Assembly (NCBI GenBank): GCA_945787555.1
Contig: CALZJG010000047.1
Location: 1 to 32,384 of the forward strand
Source: an uncultured Chromatiaceae bacterium
Lineage (GTDB): Bacteria > Pseudomonadota > Gammaproteobacteria > DRLM01
Direction of reading: 5' to 3'
Length of the DNA: 32,384 bases
Positions 15,742 to 24,639 of the stretch are shown piece by piece (positions within the stretch are counted from its first letter, which is position 1; each line of letters begins with the position of its first letter). The notes under the pieces are model-generated. The model saw only the letters and a program-made list of their open reading frames with translations. It made no database searches and was not told the DNA's origin. The position numbers were made by a program, and so were the translations under genes.

Positions 15742-16992
15742 ATGGCCCAGAACCGCCAATTAGTGGATCGCAGCACCCTCGTCAAGCTACGTCCACTCAA
15801 CCAACTACAATCGGACGACTTGAACGATCTGGCGCGCAACACCTACGTGGAAACGATCCACACGGGTGAAACGCTGTTTAGTCGCGGCGACCAGGAGCCT
15901 GTCACCTTCTTTCTGCTCTCTGGCAAGGTCACACTACAATCTCATAATGAGGCCTCTCAGAGTGTGCAAGCGGAAAGTCCCCAGGCATTGATTCCGCTCA
16001 GCAATAAAAAGCCTCGCAACGAAACCGCCGTCGCCGACGGCGACATCACCGTGATCAGACTCAGCGATCAATTGCTAGGCTTAATGCTGAACAGCGCAAA
16101 ACTGGCCAGCGAGAGCGCCACACCACCCCCGGTGGACGTAGACAGGGTGGTGGATCGTCTGTTCGTGAAACTCTATCAGGATTACACGGAAGACAAATTG
16201 GTGGTGCCCAGCATGCCGGATATCGCGGTGCGCGTGCGTACCGCCATTCAGGATCCGGACAAAACCGCCGACGACATCGCCAAGATCGTGCAAGCCGATC
16301 CGGCACTGGCCGCGCGCTTGGTCCAAGTGGCCAACAGCGCGCTGTATCGTGGCCAGAGCGCCGTCAACAGTTGTCGCATGGCTATCACCCGTCTCGGACT
16401 CAATCAAACACGCAATCTGGTGTTCAGCTTTGCCTTAAAGCAATTGTTCCAAACGCAAACACAGATACTACGTCAGCGCATGATCGCATTGTGGAAACAC
16501 ACCACCTTGGTCGCCTCGTTGAGTGCGGTGCTGGCACGCCATACTCCCGGCCTGGACATAGATCGCGCGCTGCTGGCGGGTTTGATCCACGATATCGGCC
16601 TGTTGCCCGTTTTCGCCTATGCGGAGCGCTATCCACAGCTACTTGTGAATGTCGAGGCTTTTGACGCGATCGCCCAGCGCTTACGCGGCGACATCGGCGC
16701 CATGGTAATGAAAAAATGGGAATTCGAACCGGATTTGATCAGTGTCGCGAACGAAGCGGAAAACTGGCAACGCGACAACGGCGAGGACAAAGCGGATTAT
16801 TGTGACATCGTCATCATGGCGCAACTGCACGGCTTCGTCGGGACACCCACCATGGCCGCGTTACCGGCCATCGACCAGGTGCCGGCTTATCGCAAACTGG
16901 TCGACGGCGAACTCACACCGCGCATGAGCCTGAACATTTTGGAAGAAGCCCGCGAAGACGTGCGCGAGGTACAACAACTGCTCACGGGGTGA
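15742..16992 (+). CDS. HDOD-domain signalling protein with N-terminal CNB-like domain (copy 2)
   Basis: The 416-residue protein is a paralogue of the preceding gene, aligned without gaps over residues 1 to about 347, after which copy 2 has one extra residue. It has the same architecture: roll-like N-terminus (about 10-120, with TGETLFSRGDQEPVTFFLLSG), linker, and HDOD domain (about 150-386) with SMPDIAVRVRTAIQD, NQTRNLVFSFALKQLFQ and LIHDIGLLP (HD at 283-284). The stretch 221-250 differs from copy 1 at 6 of 30 positions, whereas the N-terminal domains differ much more, so the HDOD half is under stronger constraint. It starts at ATG 15742 with AGGTGATATAGG upstream. It is convergent with nuoN, 21 bp between the stops. 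The pair likely arose by tandem duplication and may form heterodimers (inference). Confidence 0.85.
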   Translation: MAQNRQLVDRSTLVKLRPLNQLQSDDLNDLARNTYVETIHTGETLFSRGDQEPVTFFLLSGKVTLQSHNEASQSVQAESPQALIPLSNKKPRNETAVADGDITVIRLSDQLLGLMLNSAKLASESATPPPVDVDRVVDRLFVKLYQDYTEDKLVVPSMPDIAVRVRTAIQDPDKTADDIAKIVQADPALAARLVQVANSALYRGQSAVNSCRMAITRLGLNQTRNLVFSFALKQLFQTQTQILRQRMIALWKHTTLVASLSAVLARHTPGLDIDRALLAGLIHDIGLLPVFAYAERYPQLLVNVEAFDAIAQRLRGDIGAMVMKKWEFEPDLISVANEAENWQRDNGEDKADYCDIVIMAQLHGFVGTPTMAALPAIDQVPAYRKLVDGELTPRMSLNILEEAREDVREVQQLLTG

Positions 16993-17013
16993 GCGTCGAA
17001 CCCTCAAAATTTC

Positions 17014-18486
17014 TCAGCCACCGAAAGTGGCCATCGCCCCCGCACACAGCGCCAGCAAGGCACTTGGATAAATACCCAATGCCAGCACCGCCAGGCCATT
17101 CACGCTCATCACCAATTTCATGTCCGTACCGGACGTGAGTGGCGTGGTCTCCTCGGCCTTATCGAAGTACATCAGCTTGATTATGCGCAGATAGTAATAG
17201 GCGCCGATAATGGCGAAGAGCACTGCGACCACCGCCAGCCACACCATGTCAGCGCGCACCACCGCCTCCAGCACCGCGAACTTAGCCCAGAAACCCAGGA
17301 ATGGCGGCACACCGGCCATGGAGAACATCAGTATCGCCATCATGGCGGCGAACCACGGGCTGCGTTCGTTGAGACCCTTGAAGTCCTCCAGATTCTCAGC
17401 CTCGAAGCCGGCCCGACTCAACAGGATGATCATGCCGAACCCGCCCAGCGTCATGATGGCATAGACGATGACATAGAACATGGACGCGGCATAGCCGGTA
17501 GTCACGCCGGTTAATATGCCCAGCAACAAATAACCGACATGCGCGATGGTCGAGTACGCTAACATGCGCTTGAGATTACCTTGCGCGATGGCGATGACAT
17601 TGCCCGCCGCCATGGAAAGCACCGCCAACACAATCAGCATGTCCTGCCAATGCACATGAAGACCTTCCATCCCCTCCACCAACAAACGCATCACCAGCGC
17701 GAAGGCCGCGAGCTTAGGCGCCGAACCGATATATAAGGTCACCGGCGTGGAGGCGCCGTGATAGACATCCGGTATCCACATGTGAAACGGCACCGCACCC
17801 AATTTGAAGGCCAGGCCAACAATGACGAACGCTACCGCAAACATGAGCGCTAGATTATCGCTGCTGCCAGGGGCAGCGAGGTAAGCACCGATGTCACCGA
17901 TATCCAAGCTGCCGGTGATACCGTAGAGAATGGACATACCGTAAAGCAATAAGCCCGAGGCCAGCGCGCCCAGCACGAAATACTTCATCGCCGCTTCGGA
18001 TGCGATACCTGAATCGCGTTGTAGCGCCACCATCGCGTACAAACACAGCGCCAACAATTCCAGTCCCAGGTAAATAGTGAGCAAGCTGTGCGCCGACACC
18101 ATCACCATCATTCCCAACACGCCGAACAAACCCAGCACATAGAACTCGCCCTTGAATAACTGGCGATCGATCAGATACTGGCGCGCATAAATGAACACAG
18201 CGGCGCAGACCAAATAAATAAAGAACTTGAGGACATCAGCCATGCTGTCACTGATGAAACTGCCGTCGAAGCTCAGCACGGTCTCGCCGGTGTGCAGACT
18301 AAAGGTCAATATCGCTGCGCCCAGCAAGGTGGCCAGGGACATAAGATAAGTAATGACCCGGTTGCGGTCGGTGAGGAACAAATCCACCACCAAGATCACG
18401 CACGCCATGGTGAGCACGAAGATCTCCGGCAACGCCGGCGTCATATCCGGCACTTGAAACGACACACTGGCCAGTTGTTCTTCCAT
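17014..18486 (-). CDS. nuoN: NADH-quinone oxidoreductase subunit N
   Basis: One of three Mrp-antiporter-like proton-pumping subunits of complex I, with about 14 membrane helices. The 490-residue product has the key Glu of the fifth helix, here in [15 protein letters not shown] (Glu143), the Lys of the seventh helix in [19 protein letters not shown], and [13 protein letters not shown]. Chosen start is ATG 18486; a GTG one codon upstream (18489) is equally close to AGGCGAA. The last gene of the nuo operon, 59 bp after nuoM. The stem GCCAC-TTTCG-GTGGC overlaps its last codons and stop. Confidence 0.96.
   Translation of the reverse strand: MEEQLASVSFQVPDMTPALPEIFVLTMACVILVVDLFLTDRNRVITYLMSLATLLGAAILTFSLHTGETVLSFDGSFISDSMADVLKFFIYLVCAAVFIYARQYLIDRQLFKGEFYVLGLFGVLGMMVMVSAHSLLTIYLGLELLALCLYAMVALQRDSGIASEAAMKYFVLGALASGLLLYGMSILYGITGSLDIGDIGAYLAAPGSSDNLALMFAVAFVIVGLAFKLGAVPFHMWIPDVYHGASTPVTLYIGSAPKLAAFALVMRLLVEGMEGLHVHWQDMLIVLAVLSMAAGNVIAIAQGNLKRMLAYSTIAHVGYLLLGILTGVTTGYAASMFYVIVYAIMTLGGFGMIILLSRAGFEAENLEDFKGLNERSPWFAAMMAILMFSMAGVPPFLGFWAKFAVLEAVVRADMVWLAVVAVLFAIIGAYYYLRIIKLMYFDKAEETTPLTSGTDMKLVMSVNGLAVLALGIYPSALLALCAGAMATFGG
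17017..17031 (-). terminator. Candidate weak terminator at the end of the nuo operon
   Basis: On the minus strand GCCAC-TTTCG-GTGGC forms a 5-bp stem overlapping the last codons of nuoN and is followed, after the TGA, by an A/T stretch (GAAATTTT). It is the only hairpin in the 21-bp convergent gap with copy 2 of the HDOD genes. Stem and T-run are short, so efficiency is doubtful; the plus-strand side has no T-run. Confidence 0.3.
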
Positions 18487-18545
18487 CACGAATTCGCCTG
18501 TTTCAACTCTGCTCGCCGTCGTACGGCCTTAAGGGTATGTAGACA

Positions 18546-20063
18546 TCAAAGCTTGGAGATCACCACGTGCTGCAGGAGGTTATCCACCGCACTGTGCAGC
18601 ACATCCACCACTGGCGCCGGCCAGATGCCCAGCAACAACACCAGCACCGCCAACGAACCCAATACCACGCCCTCACGTGCATTGAGGTCTTTGAGATTCG
18701 CCACGCCTTCATTCTTCACTTCACCGAACAGGACGCGCTTGACCATCCACAATGTGTAGGCGGCGCCCAACACCAGCGTAGTGCCGGCCAGGAAGGCCAA
18801 CCAGAAATTGGCCTTGTATGCGCTCAGGATCACCATGAACTCACCCACGAAACCTGAGGTGCCCGGCAAACCCGCGTTGGCCATGGCGAACAACACCATC
18901 AGCGCCGCAAAGGTGGGCATGGTGTTGACCACACCGCCGTAGTCGCTGATTTGACGCGAGTGCAATCGGTCGTACATCACACCTACGCACAAGAACAGCG
19001 CGCCGGAGATGAAACCGTGGGAGATGAGCTGCACCACCGCCCCTTCGAAACCTAGCGCCGCACCCTGCACGTTGCCAGTTTGGTCGAAGATGCCGAAGAC
19101 CACGAAGAAGCCCAGGGTCACGAAGCCCATGTGCGCGATCGACGAATAGGCGATCAGCTTCTTCATGTCCTCCTGCACCAGGGCCACCAAAGCAATGTAG
19201 ACGATGGCGATCAGCGACAGCGTGATCACCAACCAATCCAGTTCGCTGGACGCATCGGGCGTGATGGGCAACATGAAGCGCACGAAACCATAGGCACCCA
19301 GCTTCAACATGATGGCGGCCAGGATCACCGAACCGCCGGTGGGCGCTTCGACATGCGCGTCCGGCAACCAAGTGTGCACCGGCCACATCGGCACCTTGAC
19401 CGCGAAGGCCAGCAGGAACCCGAGGAACAACAGCACTTGCTCGGTCATACTCAATGGCAAGGCGTGATAATCGAGAATAGAGAAGCTGTCGCTCTGGAAA
19501 AACAGATACAGGATTGCGACGAGCAGAAACACGGACCCCAGGAAAGTGTAGAGAAAGAACTTGATGGCGGCGTACACTCGCCGTGCGCCGCCCCAGATAC
19601 CGATAATGAGGAACATCGGAATCAGCATCGCTTCCCAGAAAACATAAAACAGCGCTGCGTCCAAGGCCGCGAACACGCCATTCATGGCGCCTTCCATGAT
19701 CAAAAAGGCGGCCATGTACTGCGCAACTTTGTGCTTAATCACTTCCCAGGAAGAGATCACCACCAAAACCGTGGTAAAGGTGGTGAGCAGGATCAGCAGC
19801 ATGGAAATGCCGTCAATGCCTAGGTGGTAGTTGATGTTAAAAGCCGGTATCCAGGTCGCCATTTCCTGGAACTGCATTTCCGCCGTGCCTTTGTCGAAGG
19901 CACCGTACAGCGGCAGCGACACCACGAAGGTAAGCACGCTGACGCCCAACGCCAGCTTGCGCACGAGGTTGTCGTTACCGCCCCGGGAGGCCGCCAACAC
20001 CACGATGCCGCCCACGATGGGCAACCAGATAATTAAACTCAGTAAGGGCAAATCGGAAACCAT
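18546..20063 (-). CDS. nuoM: NADH-quinone oxidoreductase subunit M
   Basis: A 505-residue antiporter-like membrane subunit of complex I that pumps protons. Conserved features are YHLGIDGISMLLILLTTF (about 79-96), Glu144 in FYVFWEAMLIPMFLIIGIWGG (same position as in E. coli), Lys223 in AFAVKVPMWPVHTWLPDAH, and IAYSSIAHMGFVTLG. Fourteen or so hydrophobic helices are seen. ATG 20063 has AAGG about 9 bases upstream and is 28 bp after nuoL. Confidence 0.97.
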   Translation of the reverse strand: MVSDLPLLSLIIWLPIVGGIVVLAASRGGNDNLVRKLALGVSVLTFVVSLPLYGAFDKGTAEMQFQEMATWIPAFNINYHLGIDGISMLLILLTTFTTVLVVISSWEVIKHKVAQYMAAFLIMEGAMNGVFAALDAALFYVFWEAMLIPMFLIIGIWGGARRVYAAIKFFLYTFLGSVFLLVAILYLFFQSDSFSILDYHALPLSMTEQVLLFLGFLLAFAVKVPMWPVHTWLPDAHVEAPTGGSVILAAIMLKLGAYGFVRFMLPITPDASSELDWLVITLSLIAIVYIALVALVQEDMKKLIAYSSIAHMGFVTLGFFVVFGIFDQTGNVQGAALGFEGAVVQLISHGFISGALFLCVGVMYDRLHSRQISDYGGVVNTMPTFAALMVLFAMANAGLPGTSGFVGEFMVILSAYKANFWLAFLAGTTLVLGAAYTLWMVKRVLFGEVKNEGVANLKDLNAREGVVLGSLAVLVLLLGIWPAPVVDVLHSAVDNLLQHVVISKL

Positions 20064-20091
20064 GCGTCAGTTGCCTTGTTTCTTGTGACTG

Positions 20092-22044
20092 TTACGCGAA
20101 TACGAACCAACTCAACAACACCAACAAGCCGATGATCATGGCGAAGGCGTAGTGATAAAGGAATCCGGACTGGATCACCCGCACCACACCTGACAGCCAC
20201 CCCACCCCATAGGCGGTGCCGTTGACCATCACACCGTCGATCAGGGTCACATCACCCACCTTCCACAGCACGCGCCCGGCGGCGCGGCTGCCGCCGGCGA
20301 AGACCTTGTCGTTGAAGTCGTCGCAACCGTATTTGCGATCCAGCAGGTTATATAGCCAAAGGAATTGTTGTTTGAGCTTTTCGGGCAAATCAGGTCGCAC
20401 CATATACAGGTAATAAGCCAGCCCCACGCCGGCCATCGCCAGCCAGAATGGCGCCGCCATTAAACCGTGCAACATGAAGCCTAAGGCACCGGTGTAACCC
20501 TCGCCCAATTGCGCCAACACATCGTGCTCGGCGCGCACCACGATGCTGTCGCCGAAGAAACCTTGGAACAACAAGGGGCCGGCGTACAGGAGTCCGGCGA
20601 TCACGGAGGGGATGGCCAACAAGATCAAGGGTACTGTCACCACCGCCGGGGATTCATGCAGATGCGCCTTGGCGTGTGGGTCGATGCGCTCCGGGCCGTG
20701 GAACACCAGGAAGAACATCCGGAAGCTATACAGCGCCGTCACGAACACGCCCAACAGCACGCACCAGTACGCAAAGCCCGCACCCGTGATATCGGAAGCG
20801 TGTACCGCCTCGATGATGGCGTCCTTGGAAAAGAATCCGGAGAAACCAGGGAAGCCGATCAAGGCCAGCGAACCGATCAACATGCACCAATAGGTGATGG
20901 GCATGTATTTCTTGAGGCCGCCCATCTTGCGTATGTCCTGCTCGTGATGCAAAGCGATAATCACCGACCCGGCGGCCAGAAATAGCAGCGCCTTGAAGAA
21001 GGCGTGGGTCATGAGATGGAAAATTCCCGCGGCATACGCCGAAGCGCCCAGTGCCACAGTCATGTATCCCAGCTGTGACAGGGTCGAATATGCGATCACT
21101 CGCTTGATGTCGTTCTGCACCAGACCGAGCAAGCCCATGGACAAGGCCGTGACGGCGCCGATGACGAGCACCACACTCAGCGCGGTCTCGGACAGTTCAT
21201 ACAGCGGCGACATGCGGGCCACCATGAAGATGCCGGCGGTCACCATGGTGGCGGCATGGATCAGCGCCGAGATCGGCGTGGGGCCTTCCATGGAATCGGG
21301 CAGCCACACATGCAAGGGCACTTGCGCCGACTTACCCATGGCGCCGATGAATAGCAAGATGCAGATCACCGTGAGCAGATTCCACTCATCGGCGGCGAAG
21401 ATGCGTACCGTCATGTCGGCCATCAACGGCGCGGCGGCGAACACATCGGCGTAGTCCAGGCTGTTGAAGTACACCACGATGGCGGCGATACCCAACAAGA
21501 AGCCGAAATCACCCACGCGGTTGACCAGAAAGGCCTTGAGGTTGGCGTATATCGCCGACTCTCTTTTGTACCAGAAACCGATCAGCAAATAAGACACCAA
21601 GCCTACCGCTTCCCAGCCGAAGAACAGTTGCAGAAAGTTATTGGCCATCACCAACATCAGCATGGAGAAGGTAAACAGCGAGATGTAGCTGAAGAAACGC
21701 TGATAACCCGGATCATCATGCATATAACCGATGGTGTAGATATGCACCATCAGCGAGACGAAAGTCACTACCAAGATCATCAGTGCGGTGAGCTGGTCGA
21801 TGAGAAAGCCTATTTCGAAGCGGATGCCGTCGCTCACCATCCAGGTATAGACAGTACCGTTGAAGGCGGCGCTCTCGTCCAACACGATGTGCTTGAACAC
21901 CACCAAGGACAGCAGGAACGAAATCGCCACGCCGACGATGGTCACCCAATGCGCGCCGGCACGGCCGATCTGGCGACCGAACAGGCCCGCGACGATGGCG
22001 CCGATGAGCGGCGCGAGCACGATACCGAGATAGACGCTTTCCAT
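20092..22044 (-). CDS. nuoL: NADH-quinone oxidoreductase subunit L
   Basis: The 650-residue distal antiporter-like subunit, with a long C-terminal extension carrying the lateral helix that runs along the membrane arm. Glu145 in FFGWEAVGLVSYLLIGFWY and the Lys in MGKSAQVPLHVWLPDSMEGPTPIS are present, with SALIHAATMVTAGIF and YSTLSQLGYMTVALG. The extension (about 500-650) ends in a hydrophobic segment (YAFAMIIGLLVLLSWFVFA). ATG 22044 overlaps no gene but sits 2 bp after the nuoK stop, with TAAGG immediately upstream. Confidence 0.97.
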   Translation of the reverse strand: MESVYLGIVLAPLIGAIVAGLFGRQIGRAGAHWVTIVGVAISFLLSLVVFKHIVLDESAAFNGTVYTWMVSDGIRFEIGFLIDQLTALMILVVTFVSLMVHIYTIGYMHDDPGYQRFFSYISLFTFSMLMLVMANNFLQLFFGWEAVGLVSYLLIGFWYKRESAIYANLKAFLVNRVGDFGFLLGIAAIVVYFNSLDYADVFAAAPLMADMTVRIFAADEWNLLTVICILLFIGAMGKSAQVPLHVWLPDSMEGPTPISALIHAATMVTAGIFMVARMSPLYELSETALSVVLVIGAVTALSMGLLGLVQNDIKRVIAYSTLSQLGYMTVALGASAYAAGIFHLMTHAFFKALLFLAAGSVIIALHHEQDIRKMGGLKKYMPITYWCMLIGSLALIGFPGFSGFFSKDAIIEAVHASDITGAGFAYWCVLLGVFVTALYSFRMFFLVFHGPERIDPHAKAHLHESPAVVTVPLILLAIPSVIAGLLYAGPLLFQGFFGDSIVVRAEHDVLAQLGEGYTGALGFMLHGLMAAPFWLAMAGVGLAYYLYMVRPDLPEKLKQQFLWLYNLLDRKYGCDDFNDKVFAGGSRAAGRVLWKVGDVTLIDGVMVNGTAYGVGWLSGVVRVIQSGFLYHYAFAMIIGLLVLLSWFVFA

Positions 22045-22046
22045 CC

Positions 22047-22352
22047 TTATCCCTTCAAACTGTCCAGGTTGTTCACGTTGATGGTGCGCCGGTTACGGAA
22101 CAGCACCACGAGGATGGCCAATCCAATGGCGGCTTCCGCCGCGGCGACCGTGAGGATGAAGAACACAAACACCTGACCGCTTACATCGCCCAGGTAATGC
22201 GAAAACGCGATGAAATTCATATTAACCGACAGCAACATCAACTCGATGGCCATCAGCAGGATGATGACGTTCTTCCGGTTGATAAATATCCCGGCGACGC
22301 TCAGGCAAAACAATAGCGCTCCCAGTATCAGGAACTCAGACAGCGCAATCAT
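22047..22352 (-). CDS. nuoK: NADH-quinone oxidoreductase subunit K
   Basis: The 101-residue subunit has three membrane helices (about 5-22, 29-50, 60-85) and the conserved Glu pair in helices two and three: Glu37 in [17 protein letters not shown] and Glu73 in [11 protein letters not shown], both needed for proton transfer in the family. ATG 22352 has a run of G (GGGGGG) a few bases upstream. It follows nuoJ after an unusually long 78-bp gap that holds a strong hairpin. Confidence 0.97.
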   Translation of the reverse strand: MIALSEFLILGALLFCLSVAGIFINRKNVIILLMAIELMLLSVNMNFIAFSHYLGDVSGQVFVFFILTVAAAEAAIGLAILVVLFRNRRTINVNNLDSLKG

Positions 22353-22390
22353 TAACCCCCCCTTGTCACATTCGATCCTGTTGTTGTTCC

Positions 22391-22415
22391 CTTCGCCGCC
22401 GGTGTCGGCGCGAAG
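22391..22415. repeat. Strong hairpin in the nuoJ-nuoK gap
   Basis: CTTCG (22391-22395) pairs with CGAAG (22411-22415); inside, CGCCG? reads as CGCCG (22397-22401) pairing with CGGCG (22406-22410), loop GTGT, with one unpaired C at 22396. In the nuo transcript this is a 10-bp stem with one bulge and a 4-nt loop about 40 bases before the nuoK start. No T-run follows in either direction, so it is more likely a stability, processing or translation element than a terminator. Confidence 0.6.
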
Positions 22416-22430
22416 ATTCCCTGTACCTTG

Positions 22431-23048
22431 TTACTCGTTCGGTGTTGTTTTGTTTTCAGCGGCCATCTTCACCATGCGCACTCGCTCGTTACGCTTAACC
22501 AGCACTTGCTTAGATGGATCTTGAAATTTGGTGGCCGGACGGCGCCGCATAGTCAAGGCGATGGCCGCAATGATCGCCACCAGCAATATCGCCGCCGCGA
22601 TCTCGAATGGGTACACATACACCGTGTACAGAACACTACCCAATTCCTTGGTGTTGCTGTAATCGGGGCCGTGCTTCATGCCCGCTCCGAATACGTCCAA
22701 TCCAAAACGATTAGAACCGACCACGATCACCATTTCCACGAACATGATGATTGCCACCAGCGCACCCACCGGCAGATATCTAATGAATCCTTCGCGCAGT
22801 GGCACCAGGTTGATGTCCAGCATCATCACCACGAATAGGAACAAGACCATCACCGCGCCCACGTAGACCAGCACCAGAGTAATGGCCAGGAACTCCGCTT
22901 CCAACAACACCCAGATGATGGCACTGGTGAAAAAAGCCAGCACCAAAGACAAGGCCGCATGCACGGGATTGCGCACTGTGATGACCGCCGCCGACGCAGC
23001 CACCAGGATTGCGGAGAAAAAATAGAAGATGATCGGCTCGATATTCAT
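22431..23048 (-). CDS. nuoJ: NADH-quinone oxidoreductase subunit J
   Basis: A membrane subunit with five helices next to NuoK and NuoA. The 205-residue product begins MNIEPIIFYFFSAILVAAS and has the family motif LVYVGAVMVLFLFVVMMLDIN (helix 3, with the pi-bulge region) and a hydrophilic C-terminal tail (about 180-205, basic). ATG 23048 is preferred over the upstream in-frame start at 23141 because GAAGGAAG lies just before it and the upstream 31 residues overlap nuoI and have no family counterpart. It follows nuoI by 31 bp. Confidence 0.96.
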   Translation of the reverse strand: MNIEPIIFYFFSAILVAASAAVITVRNPVHAALSLVLAFFTSAIIWVLLEAEFLAITLVLVYVGAVMVLFLFVVMMLDINLVPLREGFIRYLPVGALVAIIMFVEMVIVVGSNRFGLDVFGAGMKHGPDYSNTKELGSVLYTVYVYPFEIAAAILLVAIIAAIALTMRRRPATKFQDPSKQVLVKRNERVRMVKMAAENKTTPNE

Positions 23049-23079
23049 AACTTCCTTCGTGTCAGTGGGCGCATGCCGC

Positions 23080-23568
23080 TCAACGATAGCGTGCGTCTTG
23101 GGCGCGATCGGAGGCGAGTTGCTGTTCGTACTTATCCCCAATCGTCAGCAATTGTTCCTTGGTCATGATGTTCTCGCCGCGTTTTTCGAAATGATATTCG
23201 AAAATCCTCGTCTCGACGATGGAATCCACCGGGCAAGATTCCTCGCAAAAGCCACAATAGATGCACTTGAACAAATCAATATCGTAACGCGTGGTGCGAC
23301 GCGTACCGTCGGCGCGCTGTTCCGATTCGATGGTGATGGCCAATGCCGGGCACACCGCCTCGCATAATTTGCAGGCGATACAGCGCTCCTCGCCGTTGGG
23401 ATAACGGCGCAAGGCGTGCAAACCACGGAAGCGCGGCGATTGCGGCGTTTTCTCCTCCGGGTACTGCACGGTGATCTTCTTGGCGAACAGATAACGGCCG
23501 GTCAGTTTCAAACCCATCAGCAGCTCCCATAACATGAGGCTGCGAAAATAGTTGACGACGGTATTCAT
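23080..23568 (-). CDS. nuoI: NADH-quinone oxidoreductase subunit I
   Basis: The 162-residue peripheral-arm subunit carries two 4Fe-4S clusters (N6a, N6b): [12 protein letters not shown] at about 63-74 and [12 protein letters not shown] at about 102-113, eight cysteines complete. They pass electrons from NuoG towards cluster N2 in NuoB. The N-terminal amphipathic stretch ([21 protein letters not shown]) lies against the membrane. Start ATG 23568 follows the nuoH stop by 15 bp, with GAGGGAG upstream. Confidence 0.97.
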   Translation of the reverse strand: MNTVVNYFRSLMLWELLMGLKLTGRYLFAKKITVQYPEEKTPQSPRFRGLHALRRYPNGEERCIACKLCEAVCPALAITIESEQRADGTRRTTRYDIDLFKCIYCGFCEESCPVDSIVETRIFEYHFEKRGENIMTKEQLLTIGDKYEQQLASDRAQDARYR

Positions 23569-23583
23569 GATGTTAGTGCTCCC

Positions 23584-24630
23584 TCAATCGAACCACGGCG
23601 CCACGTTGCCGAGCACCATGGCGCCCGCCACCAGCAGCCACACGATAGTAATGGGGATGAACACCTTCCAACCCAGGCGCATGATCTGGTCATAGCGATA
23701 GCGCGGGAAGGTGGCGCGGAACCACAAGAAACAGAACAAGAAGAACGCGGTCTTGGCCAACACCCAGGCGATACCCGGCACCCACGCGAACAACCCTTCC
23801 AATACCGGGATACCCTGGAACGGCGACAACCAGCCGCCGAAGAACATCAACGCGCAAAGAATCGACACCAGGATCATGTTGGCGTATTCGGCCAAAAAGA
23901 ACAGCGCGAAGGTCATGCCAGAGTATTCGACGTGAAACCCGGCGACAATTTCCGATTCGCCCTCGGCGACATCGAACGGCGCGCGGTTGGTCTCCGCCAC
24001 GCCGGAGATGAAATAGACCATGAATAACGGCAATAGCGGCACCCAGAACCAATGCAGGAAGCTGCCTTGTTGTTTCATCACCACATCGGTCAGATTCATG
24101 CTGCCGGCGGCGATCAACACGCCGACCAACGCAAATCCCATGGCAATTTCATAAGACACTACTTGTGCCGCCGAGCGCAGCGCGCCGATAAAGGCGTACT
24201 TGGAGTTGGAGGCCCAGCCGGCGATGATGACGCCGTAAACACTCATGGAAGTGAGCGCCAGTATGTACAAGATACTGGCGTCGATGTCGGCCAACACCAT
24301 GCCCTCATCGAAGGGCACCACCGCCCAGGCCGCCAGTGACGGCGCCAGCACCAGGATAGGCGCGAGGATGAACAAAAAACGATTGGCGTTGGTGGGAATG
24401 ATGACCTCTTTCATCATCAGCTTGAGGCCGTCGGCGATGGGCTGCAGCAAACCGCGCGGACCTACGCGATTCGGACCGATACGCACCTGGATGTAACCGA
24501 TGACTTTTCGTTCGGCCAGGGTCAGATAAGCCACCGAGCCCATGATCGGCAACACGATCGCCAGTATCTTGATCACTATCCAGACCACTTGCGGGATGCC
24601 ACCCATGGCCGTGTCCAAGGTCTCAATCAT
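23584..24630 (-). CDS. nuoH: NADH-quinone oxidoreductase subunit H
   Basis: The 348-residue membrane subunit forms the quinone entry chamber with NuoB and NuoD. Family signatures are seen: [19 protein letters not shown] (about 54-72, followed by LKLMMKE) and the acidic loop [20 protein letters not shown] (about 217-236). Eight or nine hydrophobic helices. ATG 24630 follows the nuoG stop by 9 bp, with TAGGCGATC upstream. Confidence 0.97.
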   Translation of the reverse strand: MIETLDTAMGGIPQVVWIVIKILAIVLPIMGSVAYLTLAERKVIGYIQVRIGPNRVGPRGLLQPIADGLKLMMKEVIIPTNANRFLFILAPILVLAPSLAAWAVVPFDEGMVLADIDASILYILALTSMSVYGVIIAGWASNSKYAFIGALRSAAQVVSYEIAMGFALVGVLIAAGSMNLTDVVMKQQGSFLHWFWVPLLPLFMVYFISGVAETNRAPFDVAEGESEIVAGFHVEYSGMTFALFFLAEYANMILVSILCALMFFGGWLSPFQGIPVLEGLFAWVPGIAWVLAKTAFFLFCFLWFRATFPRYRYDQIMRLGWKVFIPITIVWLLVAGAMVLGNVAPWFD

Positions 24631-24639
24631 GATCGCCTA

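Noticed and set aside
19080-19823. Plus-strand frame opposite nuoM, rich in His/Gln/Glu
   Set aside because: Low-complexity composition typical of antisense reading of a membrane protein; nuoM is secure.
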